Assembly: GCF_003675385.1 (NCBI RefSeq)
Contig: NZ_RCWZ01000001.1
Coordinates: 806,001-870,000, forward strand
DNA length: 64,000 nt
Origin: Mucilaginibacter kameinonensis
GTDB taxonomy: Bacteria; Bacteroidota; Bacteroidia; Sphingobacteriales; Sphingobacteriaceae
Reading direction: 5' to 3'
Position 1 is the first letter of the stretch. The number at the start of each line of letters is the position of its first letter. Below are positions 1 through 8,742 of the stretch, in pieces. A program made the translations under genes and the position numbers. The notes beneath the pieces are model-generated. The model had not been told where the DNA came from and made no database searches. It saw only the letters and a program-made list of their open reading frames with translations.

Positions 1-540
1 TGGCTTTTCGATGAACGAGGTGATCATGTTGTTTTCGTCTGTTTTCAGGATACCAAAGCCCGGAACATCAGCTGCATCAACCGGGATGGTAGCAATTGAA
101 ATTTCGGCGTTGGTTTCGATATGATGGTTGATCATATCTTCAAAATCCATCTGATATAGCTGATCGCCAGAAAGGATCAGAACATACTCAAACTCATGTA
201 CTGCCAAATGGTGTAAGCTTTGCCTAACCGCATCTGCCGTGCCCTGGAACCAGGCTACACTTGATGGCGTTTGTTCCGCCGCAAGGATATCAACAAACGC
301 ATCACTAAAGCTACTGAAGTGATAAGTGTTTTTGATATGCTTGTTTAACGATGCCGAGTTAAACTGCGTTAACACATAAATACGCGTAATGCCCGAGTGC
401 AGACAGTTTGAAATGGGAATATCCACCAAACGATATTTACCCGCAATTGGTACTGCCGGTTTCGACCGCGTTGCGGTTAGCGGTGATAAGCGGCTGCCCT
501 GGCCGCCACCGAGCACAATGGAAATTACTTTGGATGTCAT
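1..540 (-). CDS. glgC: Glucose-1-phosphate adenylyltransferase (ADP-glucose pyrophosphorylase), N-terminal part, cut by window edge
   Basis: Makes ADP-glucose from ATP and glucose-1-phosphate, the committed step of bacterial glycogen synthesis. The 180 codons present hold the nucleotidyltransferase N-terminus: the GGGQGSRLSPLT signature at about residues 11-22, then SKPAVPIAGKYRLVDIPISN, and ILSGDQLYQMD further on. All match the GlgC family. The C-terminal left-handed helix domain lies outside the window. The ATG at 540-538 overlaps the TGA of glgA (539-537) in an ATGA arrangement, so the two genes are translationally coupled, with glgA upstream. Family assignment is secure; only completeness cannot be judged. 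Confidence 0.95.
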   Translation of the reverse strand, partial: MTSKVISIVLGGGQGSRLSPLTATRSKPAVPIAGKYRLVDIPISNCLHSGITRIYVLTQFNSASLNKHIKNTYHFSSFSDAFVDILAAEQTPSSVAWFQGTADAVRQSLHHLAVHEFEYVLILSGDQLYQMDFEDMINHHIETNAEISIATIPVDAADVPGFGILKTDENNMITSFIEKP

Positions 541-1961
541 ATAGTGAGTTTTAAGCTTTCGTATAGTTCAATGTATTGTTGTGTTGAGCGTGTCCACGAA
601 AAATCAAGCGCCATCATTTGTTTGCGCAGCAGCTGCATTTTCGTAGTGTCCTGATAAAGTTGTTTGGCCCTGAACACCGAGTGGCATATATCCTGAACAC
701 TGGCTTGTACAAAGCGGATACCATATCCGCCCTCGTCGCCAAAGTCAATAACAGAATCATTGAGGCCTCCTGTTGTGCGTACAATAGGCATAGTGCCGTA
801 ACGCAGCGCATATAATTGGTTAAGACCACATGGCTCTACGCGTGATGGCATCAGCAGGAAATCGGCCCCGGCATATATCAGGTGAGCCAACGATTCATCA
901 TAGCCGATAAATACATTGCAATGTTCCGGGTATTTATTTTTTAGTTGAAGTAGCGCCAGTTCGTTTTCCTTGTCGCCGGCCCCTAATATCACAAAGTTTA
1001 TTTCGCCCTCGTTCTCCAGCAGGCTGCGCTCAATTGCGGCAGGCAGCAAATCGGCACCTTTTTCAACAACTAAACGCCCGATAAAGGTGAATAATGGTTT
1101 TTCAGGATCAAGTTCAAAGCGCTTGCAAATGGCCTCTTTATTAGCCCTTTTACCTTTAGCCAATGTTTTAGCCGAAAATTTAGTTGGGATCATCGGGTCG
1201 GTTTGAGGGTTCCAAACCTCGGTGTCGATGCCGTTCATGATACCGGATCCCTTTGCCCGTTCAATATAAAACAAGTATTCTAACCCGTTTGAGTTATAAG
1301 TAAGTTCCTGCAGGTAAGTTGGCGATACCGTAGTATAGCGCCAGCTGCATTTAACAGCGGCAGCAAGCGGATTAATACCACCTGCCCAGTCAAGCAATCC
1401 TGTTTTGGTAAGATCGATTTCGGGGAGTAATGAAAGTCTGTCCCAGCCGAAAGCACCGTGATACTGGCCATTATGTATAGTAAATACAGTTGGCGTATGA
1501 GCCAAACGTGTATAAAGTTTTGAATGATAAAGCAGGAAAGGTATCAGCCCGGTATGATGATCATGGCAGTGGATCAAATCGGGCGTTTGCTGCGAATAGC
1601 TGATCCAATCTAAAAATGCCAGTTGAAAGGCAATGAACTGTTCGCGTTCATCGGGGTAGCTGTATACATTTTCTCTATCAAGTAAACCTGGGATCTTCAC
1701 TAAATAAAGTTCAAAACCAAGCTTATTTGTTTTTTCTTTCAGGATCTCGAAGAAAAGACGGCGGTTGCCAAGTAAGGTTGCCGCGGCAAAAACAATTTCA
1801 AAATCGTTTTCCTGGGTAAACTTACGGTCGTAAAAAGGCAAAACAACAGCAGCCTGCAAACCTGCAAGGTTCTGGTACTTAGGCAATGCGCCAACAACAT
1901 CTGCCAACCCGCCAACTTTGGCAACGGGATAGCATTCAGCACTCAAATGGTATATTTTCAT
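537..1961 (-). CDS. glgA: Glycogen synthase (ADP-glucose-dependent glucosyltransferase, GT5)
   Basis: Transfers glucose from ADP-glucose to growing alpha-1,4-glucan. The 474-residue length is usual for GlgA. The N-terminal ADP-glucose site KVGGLADVVGALPK is at about residues 15-28; TIHNGQYHGAFG and the GT-B C-terminal half with IGRLVVEKGADLL and PSRVEPCGLNQLYALRYG follow. The last block contains the conserved Glu of the retaining GT-B fold and is followed by TTGGLNDSV. It is the first gene of a two-gene glycogen unit with glgC (4-base overlap). The 335-bp space upstream carries repeat sequence, so the promoter must lie close to the ATG. Confidence 0.95.
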   Translation of the reverse strand: MKIYHLSAECYPVAKVGGLADVVGALPKYQNLAGLQAAVVLPFYDRKFTQENDFEIVFAAATLLGNRRLFFEILKEKTNKLGFELYLVKIPGLLDRENVYSYPDEREQFIAFQLAFLDWISYSQQTPDLIHCHDHHTGLIPFLLYHSKLYTRLAHTPTVFTIHNGQYHGAFGWDRLSLLPEIDLTKTGLLDWAGGINPLAAAVKCSWRYTTVSPTYLQELTYNSNGLEYLFYIERAKGSGIMNGIDTEVWNPQTDPMIPTKFSAKTLAKGKRANKEAICKRFELDPEKPLFTFIGRLVVEKGADLLPAAIERSLLENEGEINFVILGAGDKENELALLQLKNKYPEHCNVFIGYDESLAHLIYAGADFLLMPSRVEPCGLNQLYALRYGTMPIVRTTGGLNDSVIDFGDEGGYGIRFVQASVQDICHSVFRAKQLYQDTTKMQLLRKQMMALDFSWTRSTQQYIELYESLKLTI

Positions 1962-2134
1962 TCAGGTTTTATTGGCTCAATTTAAGCAAAGATTACCAAA
2001 AGAGAAACCTATGAGAATTAATATAGTTTTTAAAAATTTAGATAAAAAGCGCTGAAATATTATTATCGTTAAGATGTTATAGTTGTAAAAATGATAGGTA
2101 AAAGGGGGGATTGGGAAAGCGTCTAATCCCATAC

Positions 2135-2181
2135 GTCATTGCGAGGAACGAAGCAATCCCCGATTTACAGAGCGACTATGC
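2135..2181 (+). repeat. REP-like dispersed repeat, half copy (GTCATTGCGAGG family)
   Basis: The stretch GTCATTGCGAGGAACGAAGC continues through CAATCC to ACAGAGCGACTATGC. The same landmarks recur in the complete inverted copy at 37601-37686, whose reverse complement reads ACAGAGCGGCTATGC after a GTCATTGC...GGCAATC arm. Only one arm is present here, so this looks like a decayed or single-armed copy. Confidence 0.6.
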
Positions 2182-2237
2182 AAGTTTTTTGTTATAGTTT
2201 AGGTTATTGGGTATTTCGCTTACATGGTGGAGAATCC

Positions 2238-2270
2238 AGACTTACGAAGTTTTTAAAACTTCGTAAGTCT
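2238..2270. repeat. Palindrome with 16-bp perfect arms downstream of polA
   Basis: Left arm AGACTTACGAAGTTTT (2238-2253), one unpaired T, right arm AAAACTTCGTAAGTCT (2255-2270). It would form a very stable hairpin or cruciform 26 bp past the polA stop. No clear U-tract follows on either strand, so it is probably a dispersed palindrome that may also protect the 3' end of the polA transcript. The ACTTC/GAAGT core recalls the palindromes at 21628-21735. Confidence 0.7.
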
Positions 2271-2296
2271 TAGGCGTAGTAAAATGCCGGGGGCAA

Positions 2297-5104
2297 TTAA
2301 TGTGCCTCCAGCCAGTTCAAACCTGTTCCAATTTCAACCATGATAGGCACCTCGGTTTTGATGGCATTTTTCATGTTATCCATAATGATTGGTTTTACAA
2401 TTTCCACTTCATGATGCGGCACGTCAAACACCAACTCGTCATGTACCTGCATGGTCATGCGGGTATCCAGTTTTTGGGCTTTCAGTTCTCGATGGATGTT
2501 GATCATAGCTATTTTGATCATATCGGCAGCGGATCCCTGTATAGGGGCGTTGATGGCATTTCGCTCGGCAAAACCACGAACGGTTGCATTGGCAGAATTA
2601 ATATCGCGCAGATAACGGCGACGCCCCATCAGCGTACATACGTACCCGTTTTCGCGCGCGAAATTCATGGTATCGCTCATGTATTGTTTGATACCTGCAA
2701 ACTGTACAAAGTATTGTTCAATGATTTCAGCGGCTTCTTTACGCGGGATGCCCAGACTTTGTGATAAGCCAAATGCCGACTGACCGTAAATAATACCGAA
2801 GTTAACCGCTTTAGCATTTCGGCGCTGATCGCTGGTTACCTCGTCAAGCCCGATACCATAAACATTGGCAGCTGTGGCTGTATGGATATCGTGGTTATTG
2901 ATAAAGGCCTGCATCATGTTCGGATCCTTGCTAATCTCGGCTATAATGCGAAGCTCGATCTGCGAGTAATCGGCAGATACAATAGTATGGTTATTATCCC
3001 TCGGGATAAAAGCTTTCCTTACCTCACGGCCACGCTCGGTACGGATCGGGATATTTTGCAGGTTGGGGTTAACACTGCTTAAACGACCTGTTGCGGCAAC
3101 AGCCTGGTTATATGATGTGTGTACCCTGCCGGTTTTCGGGTTAACCATCTGCGGCAACGCATCCACATAAGTTGATTTTAATTTTTGAAGCTGACGGAAA
3201 TCAAGGATATCACGCACGATATCGCTTTTGGCAGCTAAAGAAAGTAACACATCCTCGCCGGTTTGGTATTGACCTGTTTTGGTTTTCTTGGCTTTAGGGT
3301 CAAGCAACAGTTTTTCAAACAATACCTCACCCAATTGCTTTGGCGACGCGATATTGAATTTTACACCTGCCTTTTCATAAACTGTTTTCTCGTACTGGGC
3401 TATGTCGGTTTCTAATTGCTTACTGAAATCGCGCAGGGTGTCATGGTCTATTTTTACACCTTCGTACTCCATATCGGCAAGTACATAGATCAGCGGGTGC
3501 TCTATCTCATTTACCAGTTTTTCACCTTCAACCTCTTTTAATTTCGGCTCGAAAACATTTTTGAGTTGTAAGGTAATGTCGGCATCTTCGGCTGCGTACT
3601 CTTTTATTTTTTCAAACTCCACATCGCGCATATTGCCCTGGTTTTTGCCTTTGGCGCCAATAAGCTCGGTGATGGACACAGGTTTATAACCCAGGTAGTT
3701 TTCTGACAGGATATCCATGTTATGGCGCGTATCCGGATCAATGATATAGTGGGCCAGCATGGTATCAAACAAGGTGCCTTTTACCTCAATGTTGTACCAT
3801 TTCAACATCAGGATATCAAACTTAATGTTTTGCCCTATTTTGCCGATGTTTTCGTTTTCAAGTATTTCTTTAAATTCGGTAGCAATGCTTTGCGCAGCAA
3901 CCTGATCGGCTGGAACCGGTACATACCAGCCTTCGCCGGGTTTAACGGAGAACGACAGGCCTACCAACTCGCAATAGTTAGGATCGGTTCCGGTGGTTTC
4001 GGTATCGAAACAAAATGTTTGCTGTTGGGCTAATATTTTAATGAGGTCTGCACGCTTTTCGGCAGTATCGGCCAAATGATATTCGTGCGGGGTATTGTTA
4101 ATGTTTTTGGCGGCGATAGTAAGGTCCTCATGGATGTCTTCCACATCAACAGTCATGGTAGTGCGCCCGGTTGCTACCGGAGCCCCAAACAGATCTGTCT
4201 GTGTGCCGGCCGATTTTAACTCCGTAATACTGAAATCATCGCCAAACACGCGGCGACCAAGCGTGCGGAATTCTAATTCAGCAAACAATGGCTCTAACAA
4301 TTCTTTACTTGGTGCGCATACTTCCAAACCTTCTTCATCCAGTTCAACCGGAACGTTCAGTAATATGGTAGCCAGTTTTTTGGACATCAGCCCCTGCTCT
4401 TTAAACTGCTCTACGTTTTCGCGCTGTTTGCCTTTGAGCTCGTGGCTATGGTCAAAGATGTTTTCCATCGAGCCATATTGCTTAATAAGTGCTTTGGCTG
4501 TTTTTTCGCCGATGCCCGGGATGCCCGGGATACCGTCTACCGCATCGCCCCAGAGCCCTAAAATATCTATAACCTGATCAACGCGCTCAATTTCCCATTT
4601 GGCTAATATTTCTTTAACGCCCTGTATTTCCATCTCGTTACCCATGCGGGCAGGTTTATAAATGAAAATATTATCTGATACCAGCTGACCGAAATCTTTA
4701 TCGGGTGTCATGCAATAAACGGTGTAGCCCTTTTGCTCGGCTTTTTTGGCCAGGGTGCCTATAATATCGTCAGCCTCGTATCCATCAGATGTGATAACCG
4801 GGATGTTAAAGCCCAGTATGATTTTTATTACATAAGGTAAAGCCTTTGCCAAATCTTCGGGCATGGCTTCGCGGTGGGCTTTGTAGCCTTCAAAATCTGT
4901 ATGCCGTTCGGTTGGTGCTTCCGTATCAAAAACCACGGCCATATGGGTGGGGGCCTCTTTTTTCAAAACATCCAGTAGGGTATTGGTAAACCCCATCATT
5001 GCCGAAGTGTTTAACCCGTTTGATGTAAACCGGGGTGTTTTACTCAAAGCAAAATGAGCCCGGTAAATGAGGGCCATGCCATCCAAAAGAAATAGTTTTT
5101 TCAT
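2297..5104 (-). CDS. polA: DNA polymerase I
   Basis: Repair and Okazaki-fragment polymerase of 935 residues with all three domains. The N-terminal 5'-nuclease (about 1-300) has LLDGMALIYRAHFAL, GYEADDIIGTLA and a GIPGIPGIGEKTA helix-hairpin-helix. The 3'-5' exonuclease (about 340-520) keeps its catalytic motifs FDTETTG, GQNIKFD and YAAEDAD, so proofreading should be active. The polymerase domain has motif A SADYSQIELR, motif B RRNAKAVNFGIIYGQ and motif C MQVHDELVFDVP. I chose the ATG at 5104 (MKKLFLLDGMAL), the usual family start; the open frame runs 15 codons further upstream without a convincing start. Monocistronic by position. Confidence 0.97.
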   Translation of the reverse strand: MKKLFLLDGMALIYRAHFALSKTPRFTSNGLNTSAMMGFTNTLLDVLKKEAPTHMAVVFDTEAPTERHTDFEGYKAHREAMPEDLAKALPYVIKIILGFNIPVITSDGYEADDIIGTLAKKAEQKGYTVYCMTPDKDFGQLVSDNIFIYKPARMGNEMEIQGVKEILAKWEIERVDQVIDILGLWGDAVDGIPGIPGIGEKTAKALIKQYGSMENIFDHSHELKGKQRENVEQFKEQGLMSKKLATILLNVPVELDEEGLEVCAPSKELLEPLFAELEFRTLGRRVFGDDFSITELKSAGTQTDLFGAPVATGRTTMTVDVEDIHEDLTIAAKNINNTPHEYHLADTAEKRADLIKILAQQQTFCFDTETTGTDPNYCELVGLSFSVKPGEGWYVPVPADQVAAQSIATEFKEILENENIGKIGQNIKFDILMLKWYNIEVKGTLFDTMLAHYIIDPDTRHNMDILSENYLGYKPVSITELIGAKGKNQGNMRDVEFEKIKEYAAEDADITLQLKNVFEPKLKEVEGEKLVNEIEHPLIYVLADMEYEGVKIDHDTLRDFSKQLETDIAQYEKTVYEKAGVKFNIASPKQLGEVLFEKLLLDPKAKKTKTGQYQTGEDVLLSLAAKSDIVRDILDFRQLQKLKSTYVDALPQMVNPKTGRVHTSYNQAVAATGRLSSVNPNLQNIPIRTERGREVRKAFIPRDNNHTIVSADYSQIELRIIAEISKDPNMMQAFINNHDIHTATAANVYGIGLDEVTSDQRRNAKAVNFGIIYGQSAFGLSQSLGIPRKEAAEIIEQYFVQFAGIKQYMSDTMNFARENGYVCTLMGRRRYLRDINSANATVRGFAERNAINAPIQGSAADMIKIAMINIHRELKAQKLDTRMTMQVHDELVFDVPHHEVEIVKPIIMDNMKNAIKTEVPIMVEIGTGLNWLEAH

Positions 5105-5220
5105 AATTATTTTAACACGAATTACACCAATAAGGCAATCATCACCCAATAGCGCAGGTAATGGTTTCCTGCAAAGTACACCAATTTTAATGAATTACGC
5201 TAATACAAATTAGCGTCTGT

Positions 5221-5802
5221 TTATTTAAAACTACAGGTAGGAATGTGATCATTAACCATACCAGTGGCCTGCATAAAAGCATAACAAATAGTGGTGCCAA
5301 AGAACTTAAAACCACGTTTTTTCATGTCTTTAGCTATCGCGTCAGACTCGGGGCTGGTTGCCGGTGTTGCGTTAGAGTTGTTCATGATGGCTTTACCTCC
5401 CGGCATAAAACTGTACAGGTATTTATCAAAAGAGCCAAACTCTTTTTGTATATCAATAAACAGTTTAGCGTTACTGATGGATGTTTGGATTTTAAGCCGA
5501 TTACGAATAATGCCTTCATCCTGCAGCAGGCGCTCAACATCATCCGCAGTAAAGGCTGCAACCTTCTGTACGTCAAAATTGGCGAATGCTTTACGGTAAG
5601 CCTCCCGACGGCGTAAAATAGTGATCCAGCTCAACCCTGCCTGCGCAGATTCAAGGATCATGAATTCAAAAAAAGTATGGTCGTCATGAACCTCTTTACC
5701 CCATTCCTGGTCGTGGTATTTAATATATAATTCATCAGTGCCTGCCCAGCGGCAGCGGGTTACTAAGTCTTGATTCTTAAGTTCTGAGTTTGAAGTTGGC
5801 AT
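5221..5802 (-). CDS. tag: DNA-3-methyladenine glycosylase I
   Basis: Removes 3-methyladenine from alkylated DNA. The 193-residue protein has the TAG hallmarks: RCRWAG near the N-terminus (zinc Cys), YHDQEWG (zinc His), the AGLSWITILRRREAYRKAFANFD block, and C-terminal DHIPTCSF giving the last zinc His and Cys. It sits just upstream of polA on the same strand, about 115 bp from the polA start, so the two repair genes may share transcription. The function is well supported by the conserved zinc ligands. Confidence 0.95.
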   Translation of the reverse strand: MPTSNSELKNQDLVTRCRWAGTDELYIKYHDQEWGKEVHDDHTFFEFMILESAQAGLSWITILRRREAYRKAFANFDVQKVAAFTADDVERLLQDEGIIRNRLKIQTSISNAKLFIDIQKEFGSFDKYLYSFMPGGKAIMNNSNATPATSPESDAIAKDMKKRGFKFFGTTICYAFMQATGMVNDHIPTCSFK

Positions 5803-5883
5803 GTTTTTAAGGTTTATATGGATTATAGGCGCAATATGCCACGGCGGTTAATTTAAGGAGAAAAAGAGCGGGGAGGTGAGCGA

Positions 5884-5991
5884 TTCCCCTCTTGAGAGGG
5901 GTGGAGGGGTGTGTTTCTGCTTTGATAAGTTAAGCGTATAAACACACCCCTGCTACCGCATGTTCCTCCGCGCCCCCTCTCAAGAGGGGAA
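5884..5991. repeat. 108-bp palindromic dispersed repeat, copy 1
   Basis: Bounded by an 18-bp perfect inverted repeat: TTCCCCTCTTGAGAGGGG at 5884-5901 and its complement at 5974-5991. A second, inner inverted pair is GGGGTGTGTTT / AAACACACCCC. The reverse complement of this unit aligns with 16355-16664 (once the insertion there is removed) with about 8 mismatches in 106 by eye. Both copies are followed some 25 bp later by CTCAAGTTAACGG (6018-6030 here), and both lie just past the stop codon of a minus-strand gene. Non-coding; probably a mobile palindromic unit or a degenerate MITE. Confidence 0.8.
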
Positions 5992-6061
5992 CTTAAAAAC
6001 TCTTTCCCCATTATTTGCTCAAGTTAACGGCTATGGCTATGACGTGGTGAAAATGGTATAC

Positions 6062-6409
6062 TTATTTCACTTCATTCAACTCATCCCAGTATTCAACTGC
6101 TCTTCTGTAATGCGGAATAACAATTGAGCCGCCTACCAGGTTGGCTATCATGAAGATCTCGTTCATTTCATCATGATTAACGCCGGCCTCGTGACATTTG
6201 CCGAGGTGGTATTTGATACAATCGTCGCAACGCAAAACCATGCTGGCTACCAGGCCAAGCATCTCTTTGGTTTTAACATCAAGCGCGCCGTCGGCATAAC
6301 TGGTTGTATCGAGCGCAAAAAAGCGTTTGATGTTGGTATTGGCGGTCTCCATGATCCTTTCGTTCATCTTAGAGCGATAGGCGTCAAATTCTTCTACAAG
6401 TTTTCCCAC
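6062..6409 (-). CDS. Carboxymuconolactone decarboxylase (AhpD-like) family protein
   Basis: 115-residue all-helical CMD-fold protein. The key motif is LRCDDCIKYHLGKCHEAG, with the CxxC pair and downstream His typical of the AhpD-like peroxidase/thiol-reductase branch, so a redox role is likelier than aromatic-acid decarboxylation. The frame starts with GTG at 6409 (GTG GGA AAA), with no ATG in frame upstream. Divergent from the glyoxalase-fold gene at 6523, with which it shares a 113-bp promoter region. The substrate is unknown. Confidence 0.85.
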   Translation of the reverse strand: MGKLVEEFDAYRSKMNERIMETANTNIKRFFALDTTSYADGALDVKTKEMLGLVASMVLRCDDCIKYHLGKCHEAGVNHDEMNEIFMIANLVGGSIVIPHYRRAVEYWDELNEVK

Positions 6410-6522
6410 GGGATGTTGTGTTTGTTAATAAAAATTTAAGCTAATTAAGCTAAAATATTTAGCATTTAAAAGAATGGATTGTTATTTTTATAGCCACTAA
6501 TCAAAATTTTTACGCACTAATT

Positions 6523-6900
6523 ATGGAAAGTTTATCGCCCAACATTTTTGTAAATGATATTAACCAAACCATCAGTTTTTATGAACTGCTGGGTTTCAAA
6601 GTTACCATGAGTGTCCCCGAAACCGGTACCTATCTGGTTTGGGCCATGATGACTAATGGCAGCGTTACCATGATGTTTCAGACGTATGATAGTTTGGGCG
6701 AAGATCTGCCTGAAATACACCGTACCGACGGAGGTTCGTTACTGTTATATATCAACCTTAAAAATATCCGTGCGTTTTTTGAAGAAATAAAGGAAAAGGT
6801 AACCGTATTAAAAGGTCTTGAAACTACTTTTTATGGCGCTACCGAGTTTTCGATAAAAGATAATAACGGCTATGTGCTTACTTTTGCCGAGCATGAATAA
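6523..6900 (+). CDS. VOC (glyoxalase/bleomycin-resistance) family protein
   Basis: 125 residues with one pair of beta-alpha-beta-beta-beta modules. SPNIFVNDINQTISFYELLGFKV is the typical VOC opening, and the second module ends FSIKDNNGYVLTFAEHE, with the terminal Glu in the usual metal-ligand place. The N-terminal ligand position has Asn/Phe rather than His, so metal binding is uncertain. VOC proteins work on many substrates (methylglyoxal adducts, antibiotics, extradiol substrates) and none can be chosen here. Followed 41 bp later by a second VOC gene. Confidence 0.85.
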   Translation: MESLSPNIFVNDINQTISFYELLGFKVTMSVPETGTYLVWAMMTNGSVTMMFQTYDSLGEDLPEIHRTDGGSLLLYINLKNIRAFFEEIKEKVTVLKGLETTFYGATEFSIKDNNGYVLTFAEHE

Positions 6901-6941
6901 CGTTAACAATTCGCACCCCGCAATGACGACCTCTTCACACT

Positions 6942-7301
6942 ATGATCAACTTTAAACGCGCCGACCACATCCAGGTTTGTGTTCCGCTGGAACGGCTGGA
7001 AGAAGCAAAGATTTTTTATACGGATGTTGTGGGCTTGCAACGCATAGAACGGCCAGCCTTTAAGTCAAAAGGCTACTGGTTTCAGATAGCTGATATTCAA
7101 CTGCATTTAAGTACCGAAGATGCCTTGCCTCGTACATCGCGGCATACCGCTTTTGAAGTTACTGATATTGCCGAAGCCCGTCGGCATTTGGAAAGTTATG
7201 GCGTTGAGTTTTGGGAAGAACCGATTATTCCCGGTCGCACCCGGTTTTCGTTTATTGACCCATTTGGAAACAGAATGGAATTGCTGCAGTTTACGGTGTA
7301 A
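6942..7301 (+). CDS. VOC family protein, possible metal-dependent lyase/isomerase
   Basis: 119 residues. KRADHIQVCVPLERLEEAKIFYTDVVGLQRIERP is a classic VOC N-terminus with His at residue 9; QLHLST supplies a second His, and FIDPFGNRMELLQF gives the C-terminal Glu, so the usual His/His/Glu metal set looks complete, unlike the neighbour at 6523. The two share only the fold. Probably co-transcribed with that gene and possibly with the beta-lactamase-fold gene 26 bp downstream. Substrate unknown. Confidence 0.85.
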   Translation: MINFKRADHIQVCVPLERLEEAKIFYTDVVGLQRIERPAFKSKGYWFQIADIQLHLSTEDALPRTSRHTAFEVTDIAEARRHLESYGVEFWEEPIIPGRTRFSFIDPFGNRMELLQFTV

Positions 7302-7326
7302 ATAGAAAAAGACGAATTTATTAATA

Positions 7327-8730
7327 ATGTATTCAAAAAAATCTTTGCCAGTAGTTGCTATCGCAGCTTTTCTATTTGGCTTTTCCTGCACTTTATGCCA
7401 AGCTCAGCAACCTGTTAATAATAGTTCACAAAGTACGGAAGCAGCTCCAAACGACTATAATGACCTTGATTTTAAGATAGAAAAATGGCAGAAAGAGCTC
7501 AATATTCCCAACGTTGGGCTCGTTGTAATTGATAAAGATAAATTGGTAAAAGCGCACGTATATGGGAACGCCCGCAATGGACAACCTGCTCCCAAAGCGA
7601 TGTTGTTTGAGGTAGCATCTGTCACTAAGGTAGTATTTGCCACTTTGGTGCTTAAACTGGTCCAGGATGGTAAATGGAATTTAGACGAGCCTCTTTGCAA
7701 TTACTATATCGATTCCGAAGTTGCCTCGAACGTATATTCAAAAAAACTAACAACCCGGCACGTGCTAAGTCAGCAGTCGGGATTTGACAATTGGAGATGG
7801 ATGAATGCTTCGGGAAAATTAACTTTTAATTTTGAACCGGGAACGAAATTTAATTATTCAGGGGAAGGTTTCGAATATCTCAGGCTGGCAATCGAGCATA
7901 GGTTCCATAAATCGCTGGCTAAGCTCTCCGACTCGTTATTGTTTAGGCCATTGCACATGAACAGCACCAGCCATGAATGGGATGGGAAAAAGGATTTTGC
8001 CTTGTATAGCGGTATGTACGATGCAGAGGGTAAAGAAATTGTGAAGAATGATTATTCTGTTCAAAGCAGCGCGGCAGCGGGTTTAACGACTACCGTAAAT
8101 GACATGTCGAAATTTGCCATTGAAGTACTGAACGGCGCGCATCTTTCCGGCAAATTGTACAAAGAAATGGTTAGCAAACAGGCCTATATTAACCCCAATA
8201 TTAACCAGGGCTTGGGCTGGCGCGTTATTAATGGATTGCCCAACTATGAATATGCATTGCAACATGCAGGAAATGATCCCGGAGTGGCGTCAATTATTGT
8301 ATTGTTGCCAAAATCGAAACGGGGAGTGGTGGTAATGACCAACGCGGATAATGGACTCATTATGTGTAATAACATTGTGCGAGCAGCTTTTCCCGAGGGT
8401 TCGCAAATAATCTACAAAGCTTATAAGAGCGCTCCAATCAGTGAAGAACCTAAAAGAATGAGTTTGGCTACAGAAGTATTAATGTCCCGAACAGGGAATT
8501 TTAAAAGAGCGGATGGGGCAATGGTAACGGTTACTTTGAAAGGAAGTCAATTAGTACTAAGAATGTCTGGCATCCCGGATCTGTACCTCGTTCCTGAATC
8601 AGAAGATAAATTTTATCTGTTAGATTTAGACGCAAAAGTGTTTTTTACGAAGGATCAAAATGGGAAAATAACTTCGGTTTCCATTCAGGATGGCGGGAAC
8701 GTAATTAAGTGCGATAAAGTAGGTAACTGA
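7327..8730 (+). CDS. Secreted serine hydrolase of the beta-lactamase (class C/PBP4*) family
   Basis: 467 residues with an N-terminal export signal (hydrophobic stretch about 8-25 ending CQAQQ). The catalytic Ser-x-x-Lys is seen as ASVTKVVFA near residue 98. The second motif is FNYSGEGFEYL (Tyr-Ser-Gly in place of Tyr-x-Asn), common in esterase/peptidase members. A C-terminal domain of about 100 residues follows the hydrolase fold (LMSRTGNFKRADGAMVTV onwards), resembling the lipocalin-like tail often attached to these enzymes. Likely a periplasmic or outer-surface peptidase/esterase rather than a resistance beta-lactamase. Convergent with the ATL gene at 8743. Confidence 0.88.
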   Translation: MYSKKSLPVVAIAAFLFGFSCTLCQAQQPVNNSSQSTEAAPNDYNDLDFKIEKWQKELNIPNVGLVVIDKDKLVKAHVYGNARNGQPAPKAMLFEVASVTKVVFATLVLKLVQDGKWNLDEPLCNYYIDSEVASNVYSKKLTTRHVLSQQSGFDNWRWMNASGKLTFNFEPGTKFNYSGEGFEYLRLAIEHRFHKSLAKLSDSLLFRPLHMNSTSHEWDGKKDFALYSGMYDAEGKEIVKNDYSVQSSAAAGLTTTVNDMSKFAIEVLNGAHLSGKLYKEMVSKQAYINPNINQGLGWRVINGLPNYEYALQHAGNDPGVASIIVLLPKSKRGVVVMTNADNGLIMCNNIVRAAFPEGSQIIYKAYKSAPISEEPKRMSLATEVLMSRTGNFKRADGAMVTVTLKGSQLVLRMSGIPDLYLVPESEDKFYLLDLDAKVFFTKDQNGKITSVSIQDGGNVIKCDKVGN

Positions 8731-8742
8731 AAGCGGGTTACA

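Larger units (their letters stand above)
1962..2296. other. Intergenic region, 335 bp, with repeats
   Basis: Non-coding space between polA (ends at 2297) and glgA (starts at 1961), both on the minus strand. It holds half of a GTCATTGCGAGG-type repeat (about 2135-2181) and a near-perfect palindrome (2238-2270). The stretch closest to glgA, about 1962-2090, is AT-rich and must hold the glgA promoter; reading toward glgA there is TAATCTTTG, a loose match to the Bacteroidota -7 box. No open frame worth calling. Confidence 0.6.

Noticed and set aside
3722-4577. Long antisense frames inside polA (103 and 160 codons) and similar ones in ftsH and DUF2339
   Set aside because: They lie wholly inside strong conserved genes and have no recognisable domains; typical shadows of codon bias.
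7327-8730. Beta-lactamase-fold gene as an antibiotic resistance gene
   Set aside because: The second motif is YSG rather than YxN and the protein has an extra C-terminal domain; such members are usually peptidases or esterases.
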